Numbered from the stretch's first letter, positions 8,317-17,181 are shown. The stretch is DNA of 31,261 nucleotides from Flavobacteriales bacterium UBA7325 (GCA_002471375.1 DKPV01000101.1:1-31261); one strand, 5' to 3'. The notes: generated by a model not told the origin, from the sequence alone. Made by a program: numbers and translations.

Positions 8317-9312
8317 ATGAACATAACTGAAGCATTAAATAACTTAAAATCAAAACACGTACTTGTCACGGGAGGTGCTGGATTCATTGGATCCAACATT
8401 GTTGAGAAGTTATTGAGCCATGATGTCCAAGTTACGGTCTTAGACAATCTTTCTACGGGAAAACGTTCAAACATCAGCGAGTTCGAAATCAATGAACTAT
8501 TTCGCTTCATCGAAGGAGACATCACTGATTTCAGCACGTGCATGAACGCTATGAAGGGAGTTGACGCAATTACGCATCAAGCGGCGCTTGGTTCAGTACC
8601 AAGATCGATTGAATTCCCTCACAACACTCATAATGTTAACGCTACTGGGTATTTAAATATGCTTCATGCAGCAAAGGATTCAGGCATTAAACGTATGGTT
8701 TACGCGAGCTCATCTTCCGTTTATGGAGACAGCAAAATATCACCAAAAAAGATCGGTGTCGAAGGTGAATTACTTTCACCCTATGCTGTTACTAAGCGAC
8801 TAAACGAAGAGTATGCAATGATTTACAATAAACTGCATGAGATGCAGACAATTGGGCTTCGCTACTTCAATGTGTTTGGACGTAAACAGGACCCTAATGG
8901 AGTTTATGCGGCAGCAATCCCAAAGTTCATTGGCAAAATGATGTCTGGCGATCAGCTGACAATCAACGGAGACGGAGGGCAAACGCGTGATTTTACTTAC
9001 GTTAAAAACGCTGTAAAAGCAAACGTCTTAGCTTTGGCTACAACGAACGAAAAGGCATATGGACAAGCTTTTAATGTGGCATGTGGGACCTACTTTTCTT
9101 TAAACGATGTTGTTTCAGCCATCAAGGAAGTCTTGACAGATTTAGGAAAATACAATGAGAATTGCACAATCATCAATGGACCCGATCGTCCTGGAGATAT
9201 ACGTGACTCACTTGCAGACATCACAAATACAACTGAGCAATTAGGGTACCATGACCTGAATTATTTTGAAGAAGGCATAACAGAGTACCTTGGTCAGCTT
9301 TGCGCTGAATGA
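8317..9312 (+). CDS. NAD-dependent UDP-sugar epimerase (UDP-GlcNAc/GalNAc 4-epimerase type)
   Basis: 331 residues, an extended short-chain dehydrogenase. The NAD-binding motif VTGGAGFIGSN is at about 18-27, and the catalytic Y156-x3-K160 is in SPYAVTKRLNEEY. The stretch ALGSVPRSIEFP is characteristic of WbpP/TviC-type enzymes that interconvert UDP-GlcNAc and UDP-GalNAc (or their acids). It would supply an activated sugar for the locus downstream. The first ten residues (MNITEALNNL) are a short extension as in WbpP. It starts one base after rny and its stop overlaps the flippase start by four bases (ATGA). Exact substrate cannot be fixed from sequence. Confidence 0.88.
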   Translation: MNITEALNNLKSKHVLVTGGAGFIGSNIVEKLLSHDVQVTVLDNLSTGKRSNISEFEINELFRFIEGDITDFSTCMNAMKGVDAITHQAALGSVPRSIEFPHNTHNVNATGYLNMLHAAKDSGIKRMVYASSSSVYGDSKISPKKIGVEGELLSPYAVTKRLNEEYAMIYNKLHEMQTIGLRYFNVFGRKQDPNGVYAAAIPKFIGKMMSGDQLTINGDGGQTRDFTYVKNAVKANVLALATTNEKAYGQAFNVACGTYFSLNDVVSAIKEVLTDLGKYNENCTIINGPDRPGDIRDSLADITNTTEQLGYHDLNYFEEGITEYLGQLCAE

Positions 9313-10589
9313 TAAAAGATATCAATTTAAAGTCCAAATTCCTTAAGTACGTAATCGTGCTCATGTCCGGGACGTTGGCCGCTCAATTGATCAATCTAGG
9401 GCTTTCCGTTCCTCTTTTTAGATATTTTTATTCTCCAGAGCAAGCGGCTGAATGGGGGGTGTTTCTTAGAATCATTGGAGTTGGAGGAGCGATATCAACA
9501 GCTCGCTATGAACTAGCAATTCCTATCGCAAAAATAGACTCCCATTCTTTTCAACTTCATAAGTTGGCACTGCGAATCGCAGTCTATGTCTTTATCTTTA
9601 CGTGCATAGCAGCGATTATACCCATTGCTTTCGCCTCAGATATCAATCAGGCCATTTACTACGCACTGATTCCTGCTGGAGTCCTTTTTACAGCCTATTA
9701 CGGCATTGGAACCAATTGGGCTATTCGAAATAAAAAATTCCGGAGTATAAGCTTCTCAAAGATAGCAAACTCCTCTTTGGGCGGAGGTACAAAGCTACTA
9801 TTCGGTTGGATGGGCACAGGCTATATTGGCCTGATTATCGGAACTGTGGTTGGACTTGCTGCTTCAAATATTTGGTTTCTCCGAGATCAAATTAAGTCAC
9901 AGAGAATTCATCAAATCCGCAAAAAATCGCTTCGAAACAGGGCTATAGCGAAAGAGTACAGTGAATTCCCGAAAGTCAATTTACCACATACACTCATGGA
10001 CTCCGGAAGAGAGCTAATAGTGGCTTTCCTATTTGTAGGCATCTTTAGTAAGGTAGATTTTGGATTTTACGATCAATCTTATCGAATCCTGAGACTTCCG
10101 CTCATGCTCGCAGGCTTAGCTCTAGGGCAAGTCTTCTTTCAACGAAGTGCTGAGAAGTATAATAACAAAGAGGACATCATGCCTATTATGATGAAATCCA
10201 TTAAGATGTTAGCACTTATCTCTATTCTCCCATTCACCTTAATTTTCCTATTTGGAGATGACATGTTTGCCTATGTATTTAGCGAGAAATGGCGAGGTGC
10301 TGGCGAGTTTTCTCAAATAATGGCACCTTGGTTCATGTTAAACTTTATCGCCTCTCCTCTATCCTTCCTCCCCCTCGTCTTGAAAAAGCAACGCCAATTC
10401 TTTTTAATGGCGGCAGCTGGGACTAGCATTATGCTCCTCGCTATAGTTATTCCGTCATTCGTGTTCGATGCTGACATCAAGGTTATGCTTTGGGCACTTA
10501 GTTTATCTCAAACAGCTTATTTCATTTTCTTTATCTTTAAAATTCTAGACTACGTACGAAAAAGTAATCTCGAACGTGGTATACAATAA
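9309..10589 (+). CDS. Polysaccharide flippase (Wzx / MOP superfamily)
   Basis: 426 residues, mostly hydrophobic, with about twelve predicted membrane helices (LMSGTLAAQLINLGLSVPLF, AGVLFTAYYGIGTNWAI, LMLAGLALGQVFFQRSA, FMLNFIASPLSFLPLV). The segment around 225-270 (LPHTLMDSGRELIVAFLFVG ... YDQSYRILRLPLMLAG) is typical of Wzx-like transporters in the MOP superfamily. It should move undecaprenyl-diphosphate-linked repeat units from the inner to the outer face of the inner membrane. It is the only flippase in the locus. Start overlaps the epimerase stop; the acyltransferase follows after five bases. Confidence 0.88.
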   Translation: MIKDINLKSKFLKYVIVLMSGTLAAQLINLGLSVPLFRYFYSPEQAAEWGVFLRIIGVGGAISTARYELAIPIAKIDSHSFQLHKLALRIAVYVFIFTCIAAIIPIAFASDINQAIYYALIPAGVLFTAYYGIGTNWAIRNKKFRSISFSKIANSSLGGGTKLLFGWMGTGYIGLIIGTVVGLAASNIWFLRDQIKSQRIHQIRKKSLRNRAIAKEYSEFPKVNLPHTLMDSGRELIVAFLFVGIFSKVDFGFYDQSYRILRLPLMLAGLALGQVFFQRSAEKYNNKEDIMPIMMKSIKMLALISILPFTLIFLFGDDMFAYVFSEKWRGAGEFSQIMAPWFMLNFIASPLSFLPLVLKKQRQFFLMAAAGTSIMLLAIVIPSFVFDADIKVMLWALSLSQTAYFIFFIFKILDYVRKSNLERGIQ

Positions 10590-10594
10590 GAACT

Positions 10595-11131
10595 ATGAGT
10601 GTTGCACAAAAAATAAAGCAGAAGTTAGCCGCGTTGAGATTTAAGCGTCAAGGCGTGAAGTTTGAAGCTGGCGCTCGGTTTGACAGGTCCGTTGATGTGC
10701 AAAACGCGCAGAATGCAACCATCGGCAAGGCAAGTATTCTTTACAAGAACATCAGCCTTTATATTGGAGCAAAGGGTTCATTTCAAATTGGCGCACATTC
10801 TCACATCGCACCATTCGGCTATCTGTTAATTGACAAGAATAATATCACCATGGGGGATCACGTTGCGATTGGTCCATTCTGTACATTTGTTTGCCATTCT
10901 AATCACTTCGAGGGCGATAATGAAATGTTCTCTAAGAACTATCTAGACGGAGATATCACAATTGGAAATAATGTTTTCATGGGTGCGCAATGCACTGTAT
11001 TGCCAGGCACCATAATAGAGGACAATGTTGTTGTTGCATCTAACTCTGTGGTCAAAGGGATTTTGGAGGCGAACTCAGTATATGGAGGCTCTCCTGCCAA
11101 GAAAATAAAATCACTCAAGAATGGCGAATAA
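10595..11131 (+). CDS. Hexapeptide-repeat acyltransferase
   Basis: 178 residues. The region from about 35 to 170 is a left-handed beta-helix made of hexapeptide repeats (IGKASI, IGAKGS, IGAHSH, MGDHVAIGPF, IGNNVFMGAQ, IEDNVVVASNSVV). A histidine-containing loop (CHSNHFEG) near residue 105 is in the usual place of the catalytic His. The C-terminal GGSPAKKIKSL is typical of sugar O- or N-acetyltransferases (WbbJ/NodL/VatD type). It probably acetylates a sugar of the repeat unit, with acetyl-CoA as donor. It overlaps the next gene by 11 bases. Confidence 0.85.
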   Translation: MSVAQKIKQKLAALRFKRQGVKFEAGARFDRSVDVQNAQNATIGKASILYKNISLYIGAKGSFQIGAHSHIAPFGYLLIDKNNITMGDHVAIGPFCTFVCHSNHFEGDNEMFSKNYLDGDITIGNNVFMGAQCTVLPGTIIEDNVVVASNSVVKGILEANSVYGGSPAKKIKSLKNGE

Positions 11132-12371
11132 GCAAAGATTCTCATTCACTAGTAATGCATTATCCAAAGGAGCATATCTCAAAGGATTCTTCAGCTCGAT
11201 ATTTTTTCAATCGAAGAGGAATCATCGTAAGACCCACAAACTTTTAGCGAACTATTTCAAAGTAGATCAAGAGCAGATCTTTCTGTTTGGTGCAGCTAGA
11301 ATGTCTGTATTTTCCCTGATAAAATCAATGAAACTCGCACCAAGTGACGAAGTAATCGTAGCAGGATACACGTGCGTTGTACTAACCAATGCTGTTAAGT
11401 TTACAGGATGTCAAGTTCGGTATGTCGACATAGAACGGACAACTTTAAACGTGAACTCTGATTCGCTGAGAAGAATGATTTCACCATCTACAAAGCTACT
11501 TATCGTACCACATAACTTTGGTATTCCTTACAATGACATTCAAATCATCAAAGAACAGTTTCCAGATTTAATCATTTTAGAAGATGTTGCACATAGCTTC
11601 GGTTCCATTAGCAACGACAAACTCTGTGGGACTATAGGCGATGCGGGATTCTTCAGCCTGGAATACTCAAAGCCTCTCACTGCAGGTTTGGGAGGAATCA
11701 TGATAATCAACAATAAAGCACTCCTACCAACATTCAACAAGGAATTCGACCAATTGGAACAAATGTCCAAATCGATGGTGCGAAAACTCGTTGCGACATT
11801 AGGTACGTATAACTTGAACTACTCTCAAAAGACAACTTTTTGTTATCGATTAGGGCTTAAGTTCTTGCGACTTTTCAATCTACAGTATAAAACTTCGACG
11901 AAAGAAATTGAAGGCGAACTGCCTGATAATTATCCAGTAAAGATGAGTCCTAGGTTGACTTCATTTCTGGTTCCCCAGCTGAAGAAAATAGACAGCATCA
12001 ATGCTGCAAAAATCGACATTAGCAAACAGTACTCTACTGCACTTCAGCATTTTTCGGACATAGAATCTATCGCTGGACTGGATCAAGTTTTAGTGCGCTA
12101 TCCAATATTATTTAAAGAGAATATATCTTTGGATACAATTAACGCCATTAAGAAAGAAGGAATATCCACTGGACTCAATTTTGGTGTTTGGTTCAATGAT
12201 GTGGTTCATCCATCAGGTTCTTTTCGGTATTGCTATACTAAAGGAGATTGTCCGGAAGGAGAGTACGTTGCATCAAGGATAATAAACCTTCCTATTAATA
12301 CGAACTATTCGAATATATCAAAGGAAATGGCCGACGTCGTTTCATTGTTCAAAAAACACGGAATCAAATGA
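11121..12371 (+). CDS. DegT/DnrJ/EryC1-type aminotransferase, divergent
   Basis: 416 residues of fold-type I PLP enzyme. D155 in LEDVAHSFGS should bind the PLP ring nitrogen, and K184 in SLEYSKPLTAGLGG is the expected Schiff-base lysine. The canonical family text at this point is SFHxxKxLTxGEGG; here it is SLEYSKPLTAGLGG, so the active-site loop is unusual, although the lysine is kept. The N-terminal 40 residues (basic and aromatic) are also not typical of sugar aminotransferases. It probably transfers an amino group to a keto sugar, but another substrate is possible. Its ATGA overlaps the next start. Confidence 0.8.
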   Translation: MANKQRFSFTSNALSKGAYLKGFFSSIFFQSKRNHRKTHKLLANYFKVDQEQIFLFGAARMSVFSLIKSMKLAPSDEVIVAGYTCVVLTNAVKFTGCQVRYVDIERTTLNVNSDSLRRMISPSTKLLIVPHNFGIPYNDIQIIKEQFPDLIILEDVAHSFGSISNDKLCGTIGDAGFFSLEYSKPLTAGLGGIMIINNKALLPTFNKEFDQLEQMSKSMVRKLVATLGTYNLNYSQKTTFCYRLGLKFLRLFNLQYKTSTKEIEGELPDNYPVKMSPRLTSFLVPQLKKIDSINAAKIDISKQYSTALQHFSDIESIAGLDQVLVRYPILFKENISLDTINAIKKEGISTGLNFGVWFNDVVHPSGSFRYCYTKGDCPEGEYVASRIINLPINTNYSNISKEMADVVSLFKKHGIK

Positions 12372-13294
12372 GGCGCATGAAGATCATCATCGTTGGACTG
12401 CCTTTATTTGCTAAGCGATTGCAAGAAGGTTTGTCGAAATTCGATTCATCGAATCGCTATTCACATTTAGACACCTACTATAGCAAGAAGGATAAGGTCA
12501 AAGCTGCATTACAAGTTCCACGTGCAGATTGTATCTTTTCAATTAACGGCGCTATCGTGTCCAGTGGTGTATTTGATTTAGCATTCAAGAAAAATGTACC
12601 GATCATCATGAATTGGGTGGGCACAGACGTATTGAAAGCTATTGACGCCTACAAAAACAATAAACATCAACAGCACTATATCGATCGTACTATGCATTTT
12701 TGCGAAGTTGATTGGATTCAAGAGGAACTTAAAGAAATCGGAATCAATGCAGAAGTCGTAAATTTTGCTGCCTTCGATAAGAGCTTCGAACTCGCAGAGG
12801 TAACCTCAACGAAACTTAGCATCCTATCATACATCCCAGAAAACCGTTCTGAATTCTACGGTATGAACACAATGATTCGACTCGCAAAAAAGTTTCCAGA
12901 TGTTAACTTCACGCTAGCAGGTACCGAAGGCACAGATTTCGCTCCTCTGCCAAATAACCTAAAAGCCCTTGGCTGGGTGAGTAACATGGGAGCTGTTTAC
13001 AATCAGGCTCATGCTTGTCTAAGGTATACTGATCACGATGGACTATCTAGTTTCATACTGGAATCGATGGCACGGGGAAAACAGGTACTCTATCGGAACC
13101 CATTCAACCACTGTGCACATTGTCCAACGGAAGAAGCCTTAGAAAGTGAAATTACCACTTTAAAGACTCAACTGAACGAGGGGAAATCGCTTATAAATGC
13201 TGATGCCGCAGCATTCATTAAAGATAAATTTAGTGAAGCTGTTATCTTTGGTGGCTTAATTGATAAAATCACTGAAATTGTCAGGAAATCGTAA
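12368..13294 (+). CDS. Glycosyltransferase-like protein (GT-B fold, divergent)
   Basis: 308 residues. The N-terminus (MKIIIVGLPLFAKRLQEGL) is a Rossmann-like strand-helix. The C-terminal half has GT4-type nucleotide-sugar features: FTLAGTEGTDF, LGWVSNMGAVYNQAHACLRY, and DGLSSFILESMARGKQVLYR, equivalent to the family's EGxxxxxLEAMAxGxPV. It is shorter than a usual GT4 (about 360-400), with a reduced N-terminal domain. A cysteine/histidine patch (NHCAHCP) near 254-260 is unusual. Start is the ATG overlapping the previous stop; a second ATG three codons later is possible. The product is expected to add one sugar to the lipid-linked repeat unit. Confidence 0.7.
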   Translation: MRRMKIIIVGLPLFAKRLQEGLSKFDSSNRYSHLDTYYSKKDKVKAALQVPRADCIFSINGAIVSSGVFDLAFKKNVPIIMNWVGTDVLKAIDAYKNNKHQQHYIDRTMHFCEVDWIQEELKEIGINAEVVNFAAFDKSFELAEVTSTKLSILSYIPENRSEFYGMNTMIRLAKKFPDVNFTLAGTEGTDFAPLPNNLKALGWVSNMGAVYNQAHACLRYTDHDGLSSFILESMARGKQVLYRNPFNHCAHCPTEEALESEITTLKTQLNEGKSLINADAAAFIKDKFSEAVIFGGLIDKITEIVRKS

Positions 13295-14375
13295 ACTAAA
13301 TATCCTTATCGTCGCTTTTGCGTTTCCACCAAATAAAAGGGTCGGTGCGATGCGTGCTGGATACTGGCACAGAAACCTGACTACCTCACTCGATTGCGAA
13401 ATCAGTGTGATTACAGGACAAGAAGATGCTAGAGGTAACAGAATTCATGTTGTGCCGAAATTAGGGAATTCATGGATGACCCGCTTCATTGCAGATGATG
13501 GAGTAATCTGGAAAACCAACATCAAAGATTACATTGAACAGAACGAGGTATCAAAACCGGATCTAGTGATTATTACTGGCGGTCCGTTCATGCATTTCAG
13601 CTTAACTCCTTGGTTCAAAAAGAAATTTGGTTGCAAAGTCATACTCGATTATCGAGATCCATTCGCGACAAACCCTGGATTCAATAATGGCTGGCTGAAG
13701 TCTGGCATCAAGCGTTACTTCGAAAAGCGATTTAACAGAAAAGCGGATGCACTTGTTACCGTGAATACCTATTGTGGAAAAATTATAGAAGAGTTTCATT
13801 CGAAGCCAAACTCTATTATCCAAAATGGCTTTGATGAATCTAGTAAATGTGAGCCTTCACAGGTAACTTTAGAAGACAGCTTATCATTCTCATATGCCGG
13901 TAAATTTTACTTTCATCCTGAACATATGGTATCGGCGATGAACGAATCGGAAGTCGGGTTGTCCTATATCGGTCCAGATAAAAATCAATTAGACACTTCA
14001 GGGGCATATATCAAATCATTAGGCTTTGTAGATTATTCGACCGCAATTGAAGTAATCGGAAGCGCAGATGTTGGAGTAATTCAAACTTACGGTCATGAAT
14101 TTCAGTCGACGACAAAGATCTTTGATTATGTCCGATGTGAGCGAGCGATTTTAATTATTTCTGACGATAAGATTGAAGAAGGTTCGATTCATGATGAATT
14201 ACAAAACTATCCCAATGTAGTTTGGGCCAAGAATAACAAAGCGTCAATTATTGATGCTATCAATCAACTTAAAGCATCCACCTATTCTTCACCACCTATT
14301 GGTTTTGCTGAAAAGTACTCACGTGGTTATCAGTTGAAAAATTTAGTCGCGTTAATAAAAGAACTTGGTTTATGA
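13260..14375 (+). CDS. Family 4-like glycosyltransferase
   Basis: 371 residues. The N-terminal domain starts LNILIVAFAFPPNKRVGAMR and contains TGGPFMHF and LDYRDPFATNPG, the pattern of GT4-like donors with an early acceptor-site loop. Then follow VTVNTYCGKIIEEF, IIQNGFDES and the C-terminal domain (FSYAGKFYFHP, ADVGVIQTYGHEFQSTTKIFDYVRC). There is no ATG before the conserved start: translation probably begins at TTG 13260 or TTG 13278, since the next ATG (GAMRAG) would remove the first conserved strand. This gives a 17-35 base overlap with the preceding gene. It is expected to act on the repeat unit at the cytoplasmic face. Confidence 0.8.
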   Translation: MIKSLKLSGNRKLNILIVAFAFPPNKRVGAMRAGYWHRNLTTSLDCEISVITGQEDARGNRIHVVPKLGNSWMTRFIADDGVIWKTNIKDYIEQNEVSKPDLVIITGGPFMHFSLTPWFKKKFGCKVILDYRDPFATNPGFNNGWLKSGIKRYFEKRFNRKADALVTVNTYCGKIIEEFHSKPNSIIQNGFDESSKCEPSQVTLEDSLSFSYAGKFYFHPEHMVSAMNESEVGLSYIGPDKNQLDTSGAYIKSLGFVDYSTAIEVIGSADVGVIQTYGHEFQSTTKIFDYVRCERAILIISDDKIEEGSIHDELQNYPNVVWAKNNKASIIDAINQLKASTYSSPPIGFAEKYSRGYQLKNLVALIKELGL

Positions 14376-15586
14376 AAAGGGTAATGCGCATCCTTGAAGG
14401 CATGTCATTACTCTTTGTAGTAACCACCATTTTTGCGGCCCTATTTTGGCCTTCTCAAATACCATTTATTTTCGACGACCTACTACTGCCATTTGGCCTA
14501 TTGCATCTTGCCGTAGTTTTTTTCCAGGACAAAAGATGGAGATGGCTTATTCTACTTTTTGGTGCCATGGCTTTTTGGGTGTTAGTCAGTGATTTTATCG
14601 CAAACAATTCATTCAGAACTGGTCACCTAGGCATTGTGTTACGCTGGGTTAAATGGCCAATAATAATTGTTTCATTAGCTAATGTTAAACACTGGAGCAT
14701 AAGAAAAGAACATGTAGTCAACTTTGTCATCCTACTATTCTTTGGGCTCGCGATTATCAACCTCATCTTATTACTAAACCCCTTTCAAATTGGAGAATCG
14801 CTGCACATGCTCTACTCGACCAAGCTTGAGGTGCTGCTTGGAAACTATCATGAGTTTGGAGGGTTCAGGCTCTCTGGCACGATGAGAAACCCGAATAACA
14901 ATGGGGTGATTTTCGCTCTTTTCCTGCTCTTCTTTTTGAGTCTCGATCAAAAGAAATACTGGGCATACTGTCTACTGGCATTCATATTTATCTTCTTGAC
15001 ACAATCAAGAACCGTATTAATCCTAGCTATTGCGCTTGTTGGACTTAACATGATCATGAATAATAGCAGGAAGACGAACATGATCATGATACCCGCAGGG
15101 CTGATTGGTTTAGTAGCCATGCTTTTTGCCTTCCGTTCAACCAATCTGATGTCTATTCTTTCTGGAGAGGCATTTAAATCCAACTCATGGACAGATAGGA
15201 TCGCACATTATCAAATCTTTTTTGATTCAACCTCATCCGAAAAAGTACTTGGGCATGGTGTAGTTTTGGATCCTCTAGCTGTGGCCGGGATTCATTTCGA
15301 TTCAGAATACTTAAGTATCCTATTTCAGTTCGGAATTATCGGGATGGTCTTGCTTGCTATACTGACACTATACCTTCCCTACCTGATTAAGAAAAATACA
15401 GGAGCGTCTCTTTTTGGTTGGATACTCGTGCTTTTCATTGCAGGAGTTGGAGTCACAAATTTCGTCTTTTTGAACGTTGAAGTGATTACGCTATTATCCC
15501 TAATTATCGGAGCTTGGGTTTTTCTTCAAAGACCGTATAAATTGGATGACAATTCCAATAACCAATCCGAGCAACAGCATATCTAA
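14372..15586 (+). CDS. O-antigen ligase/polymerase-like membrane protein (Wzy-type), first copy
   Basis: 404 residues with about ten to eleven membrane helices. The family signature region is visible: RLSGTMRNPNNNGVIFALFL followed by FLTQSRTVLILAIALVGLNM, then the large periplasmic loop (SNSWTDRIAHYQIFFDS, LGHGVVLDP, HFDSEYLSILFQFGIIGMVL). These are hallmarks of Wzy_C/O-antigen ligase proteins, which polymerise or transfer repeat units in the periplasm. Polymerase and ligase cannot be told apart here; the locus context favours polymerase. Its start overlaps the previous stop (ATGA). The last 87 bases are overlapped by the convergent gene on the other strand. Confidence 0.85.
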   Translation: MKRVMRILEGMSLLFVVTTIFAALFWPSQIPFIFDDLLLPFGLLHLAVVFFQDKRWRWLILLFGAMAFWVLVSDFIANNSFRTGHLGIVLRWVKWPIIIVSLANVKHWSIRKEHVVNFVILLFFGLAIINLILLLNPFQIGESLHMLYSTKLEVLLGNYHEFGGFRLSGTMRNPNNNGVIFALFLLFFLSLDQKKYWAYCLLAFIFIFLTQSRTVLILAIALVGLNMIMNNSRKTNMIMIPAGLIGLVAMLFAFRSTNLMSILSGEAFKSNSWTDRIAHYQIFFDSTSSEKVLGHGVVLDPLAVAGIHFDSEYLSILFQFGIIGMVLLAILTLYLPYLIKKNTGASLFGWILVLFIAGVGVTNFVFLNVEVITLLSLIIGAWVFLQRPYKLDDNSNNQSEQQHI

Positions 15587-15985
15587 GATGATTCTTTTCT
15601 TACGCTGTTTCTCTTTGAAAACTGTATCAAATACAGATATCTCGTGATCATCAAATAACTTCTGAGCAATTGATGCTACATCTTCCTCTGACACTTCTCC
15701 GCCAACATAGATTTTCAACTCATGACGCTTGAAACCCCTTGGCTGTTCTTCATCTCTACTTGAACTGGTATAATTTCGAAGCAGCACATCATTCTTCAGA
15801 AAAAGCGTATCTACCTTGGCCACTTCAGGCAAGTTATCAGTTTCCTCTTCATTGAATTGATAGACAACATACCAAATCGCAACATCCGATCTATTCAGAT
15901 AGATAATCGAACCTATAATCCCACCAAGGATCATGAAGATCAATGTAATCATATGTTTGCGAAATACCTGTTTCATTCTGAACAA
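15500..15985 (-). CDS. Small two-TM envelope protein with Wzz-like topology, antisense inside the polysaccharide locus
   Basis: 161 residues. A basic N-terminus (MKQVFRKH) is followed by a membrane helix at about 12-30. The middle part, 31-128, should be periplasmic (VDTLFLKNDVLL, HELKIYVGGEVSEEDVASIA), and a second helix spans about 132-150 with a basic tail (RSLKKN). TM / periplasmic alpha-beta domain / TM is the layout of Wzz chain-length regulators, but those are about 300 or more residues, so this would be a reduced form. I recognise no family by sequence. It is the only gene of the locus on the minus strand and overlaps the end of the first polymerase gene tail to tail. The start is at 15985 or at the ATG three codons later. 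Reality of the gene: likely; chain-length role: inference. Confidence 0.7.
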   Translation of the reverse strand: MFRMKQVFRKHMITLIFMILGGIIGSIIYLNRSDVAIWYVVYQFNEEETDNLPEVAKVDTLFLKNDVLLRNYTSSSRDEEQPRGFKRHELKIYVGGEVSEEDVASIAQKLFDDHEISVFDTVFKEKQRKKRIILDMLLLGLVIGIVIQFIRSLKKNPSSDN

Positions 15986-16046
15986 GAGTAACTCTTTCCG
16001 GTCGCAATTGAAAGTTTCTGGCAGGCTAATTTTAGGTCAATCAAGA

Positions 16047-16075
16047 TTGTACTCTATTTAGTTATCGTAAATTTG
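16047..16075 (+). promoter_or_regulatory. Internal promoter of polysaccharide block 2
   Basis: TTG (16047-16049), an 18-base spacer, then TAAATTTG (16068-16075), an exact -7 match. The ATG of the glycosyltransferase lies eight bases further. It suggests that block 2 is transcribed independently of block 1. Confidence 0.6.
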
Positions 16076-16083
16076 CTACACCA

Positions 16084-17181
16084 ATGAAAAACGAGAAGCG
16101 TATCTTATTCTTAGCGGACATCAATTCTGTTCATACAGAAAGATGGGTTAAAAGTTTGGTGGATAGAGGTTTCCAAATCAATTTGTTTTCATTGACTGCT
16201 CCTAAGACAGATTGGATGAACAACTGTCGAAACTTTGAATTCAAATGTTTCGGAATAGATCAAGCAACAGTTCAATCTAATAGCCGTTTCGGGAAGTTCA
16301 GCTATTTCAAAGCGAAAAAAGAAGCGAAAGCATATTTTCAGGAGACACAACCAGACATTGTTCACGCGCACTATGCATCCTCATACGGAATGCTTGCTCG
16401 CACAATTGGTTTTGAAAAAACAGTTTTATCACTCTGGGGATCGGATGTTTACGAATTCCCAAAAAGAAGTATTCTCCACAGAAAACTTTTTAAAAGAGCT
16501 GTGAGCTTCCCAGCTATTGTCTGTTCAACATCAAAGGACATGGCTAAAGAAGCGTGGAGATGGATTGATCGATCCTACGTGATTACTCCGTTTGGAGTAG
16601 ATACAGATCGTTTCAGCGCGTCTTCTAAAAAGTCAGGAATACTTACACTCGGAACTGTAAAATCTTTAGAGGAGGTTTATGGGATTGACCGTTTAATTCA
16701 ACTATATGCTGACTTCAGGGCTACAGCTAGCATTGATTCTCAATTAGTTATCTATGGAAAGGGAAGCCAAGAACTTGAACTTCGTAGTCTTGTAAAGGGA
16801 CTCAATCTAGAAGACCATGTCCAATTCAAAGGGTTCGTAAGTCAAGATAAATTAGTTGCTGCATTTCAATCTCTCGATATTTTTATGGCCCTATCTCGTA
16901 GGGAAAGTTTTGGAGTCGCTGCTCTGGAAGCTCAATCGTGCGGTGTTCCAGTTCTGGTTACTTCCGTAGGTGGTTTACCTGAGGTTGTAGATCCCGAAAG
17001 TGGAGTCATCGTTGCAGAAGATAAACCTGAGAACTGGCTTCATGGGCTCAATCAACTTATGGATAAGGTTCAAATGAAAACTATCGGAGACGCTCCTAGA
17101 AATTTTGTGATTGAGAACTTTTCTCATGATGTCTGCGTAGACAAGATTATTCAAGTTTATGAGGATGTTGAACGAGTATAA
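16084..17181 (+). CDS. Family 4 glycosyltransferase
   Basis: 365 residues, standard GT-B. N-terminal half: RILFLADINSVHTERWVKSL, DIVHAHYASSYGMLAR, SLWGSDVYEFPK. Linker: YVITPFGVDTDRF. C-terminal donor-binding half: LVIYGKGSQELELRSLV, VQFKGFVSQDKLVAAFQSL, and the E-x7-E motif in RRESFGVAALEAQSCGVP. A retaining transferase using a nucleotide sugar is expected. It opens block 2 of the locus behind its own promoter and overlaps the next gene by 23 bases. Confidence 0.9.
   Translation: MKNEKRILFLADINSVHTERWVKSLVDRGFQINLFSLTAPKTDWMNNCRNFEFKCFGIDQATVQSNSRFGKFSYFKAKKEAKAYFQETQPDIVHAHYASSYGMLARTIGFEKTVLSLWGSDVYEFPKRSILHRKLFKRAVSFPAIVCSTSKDMAKEAWRWIDRSYVITPFGVDTDRFSASSKKSGILTLGTVKSLEEVYGIDRLIQLYADFRATASIDSQLVIYGKGSQELELRSLVKGLNLEDHVQFKGFVSQDKLVAAFQSLDIFMALSRRESFGVAALEAQSCGVPVLVTSVGGLPEVVDPESGVIVAEDKPENWLHGLNQLMDKVQMKTIGDAPRNFVIENFSHDVCVDKIIQVYEDVERV

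Noticed and set aside
8226..8543. 105-codon minus-strand frame over the rny/epimerase junction
   Set aside because: Shadow of two well-supported genes on the other strand; its composition is that of an antisense translation.
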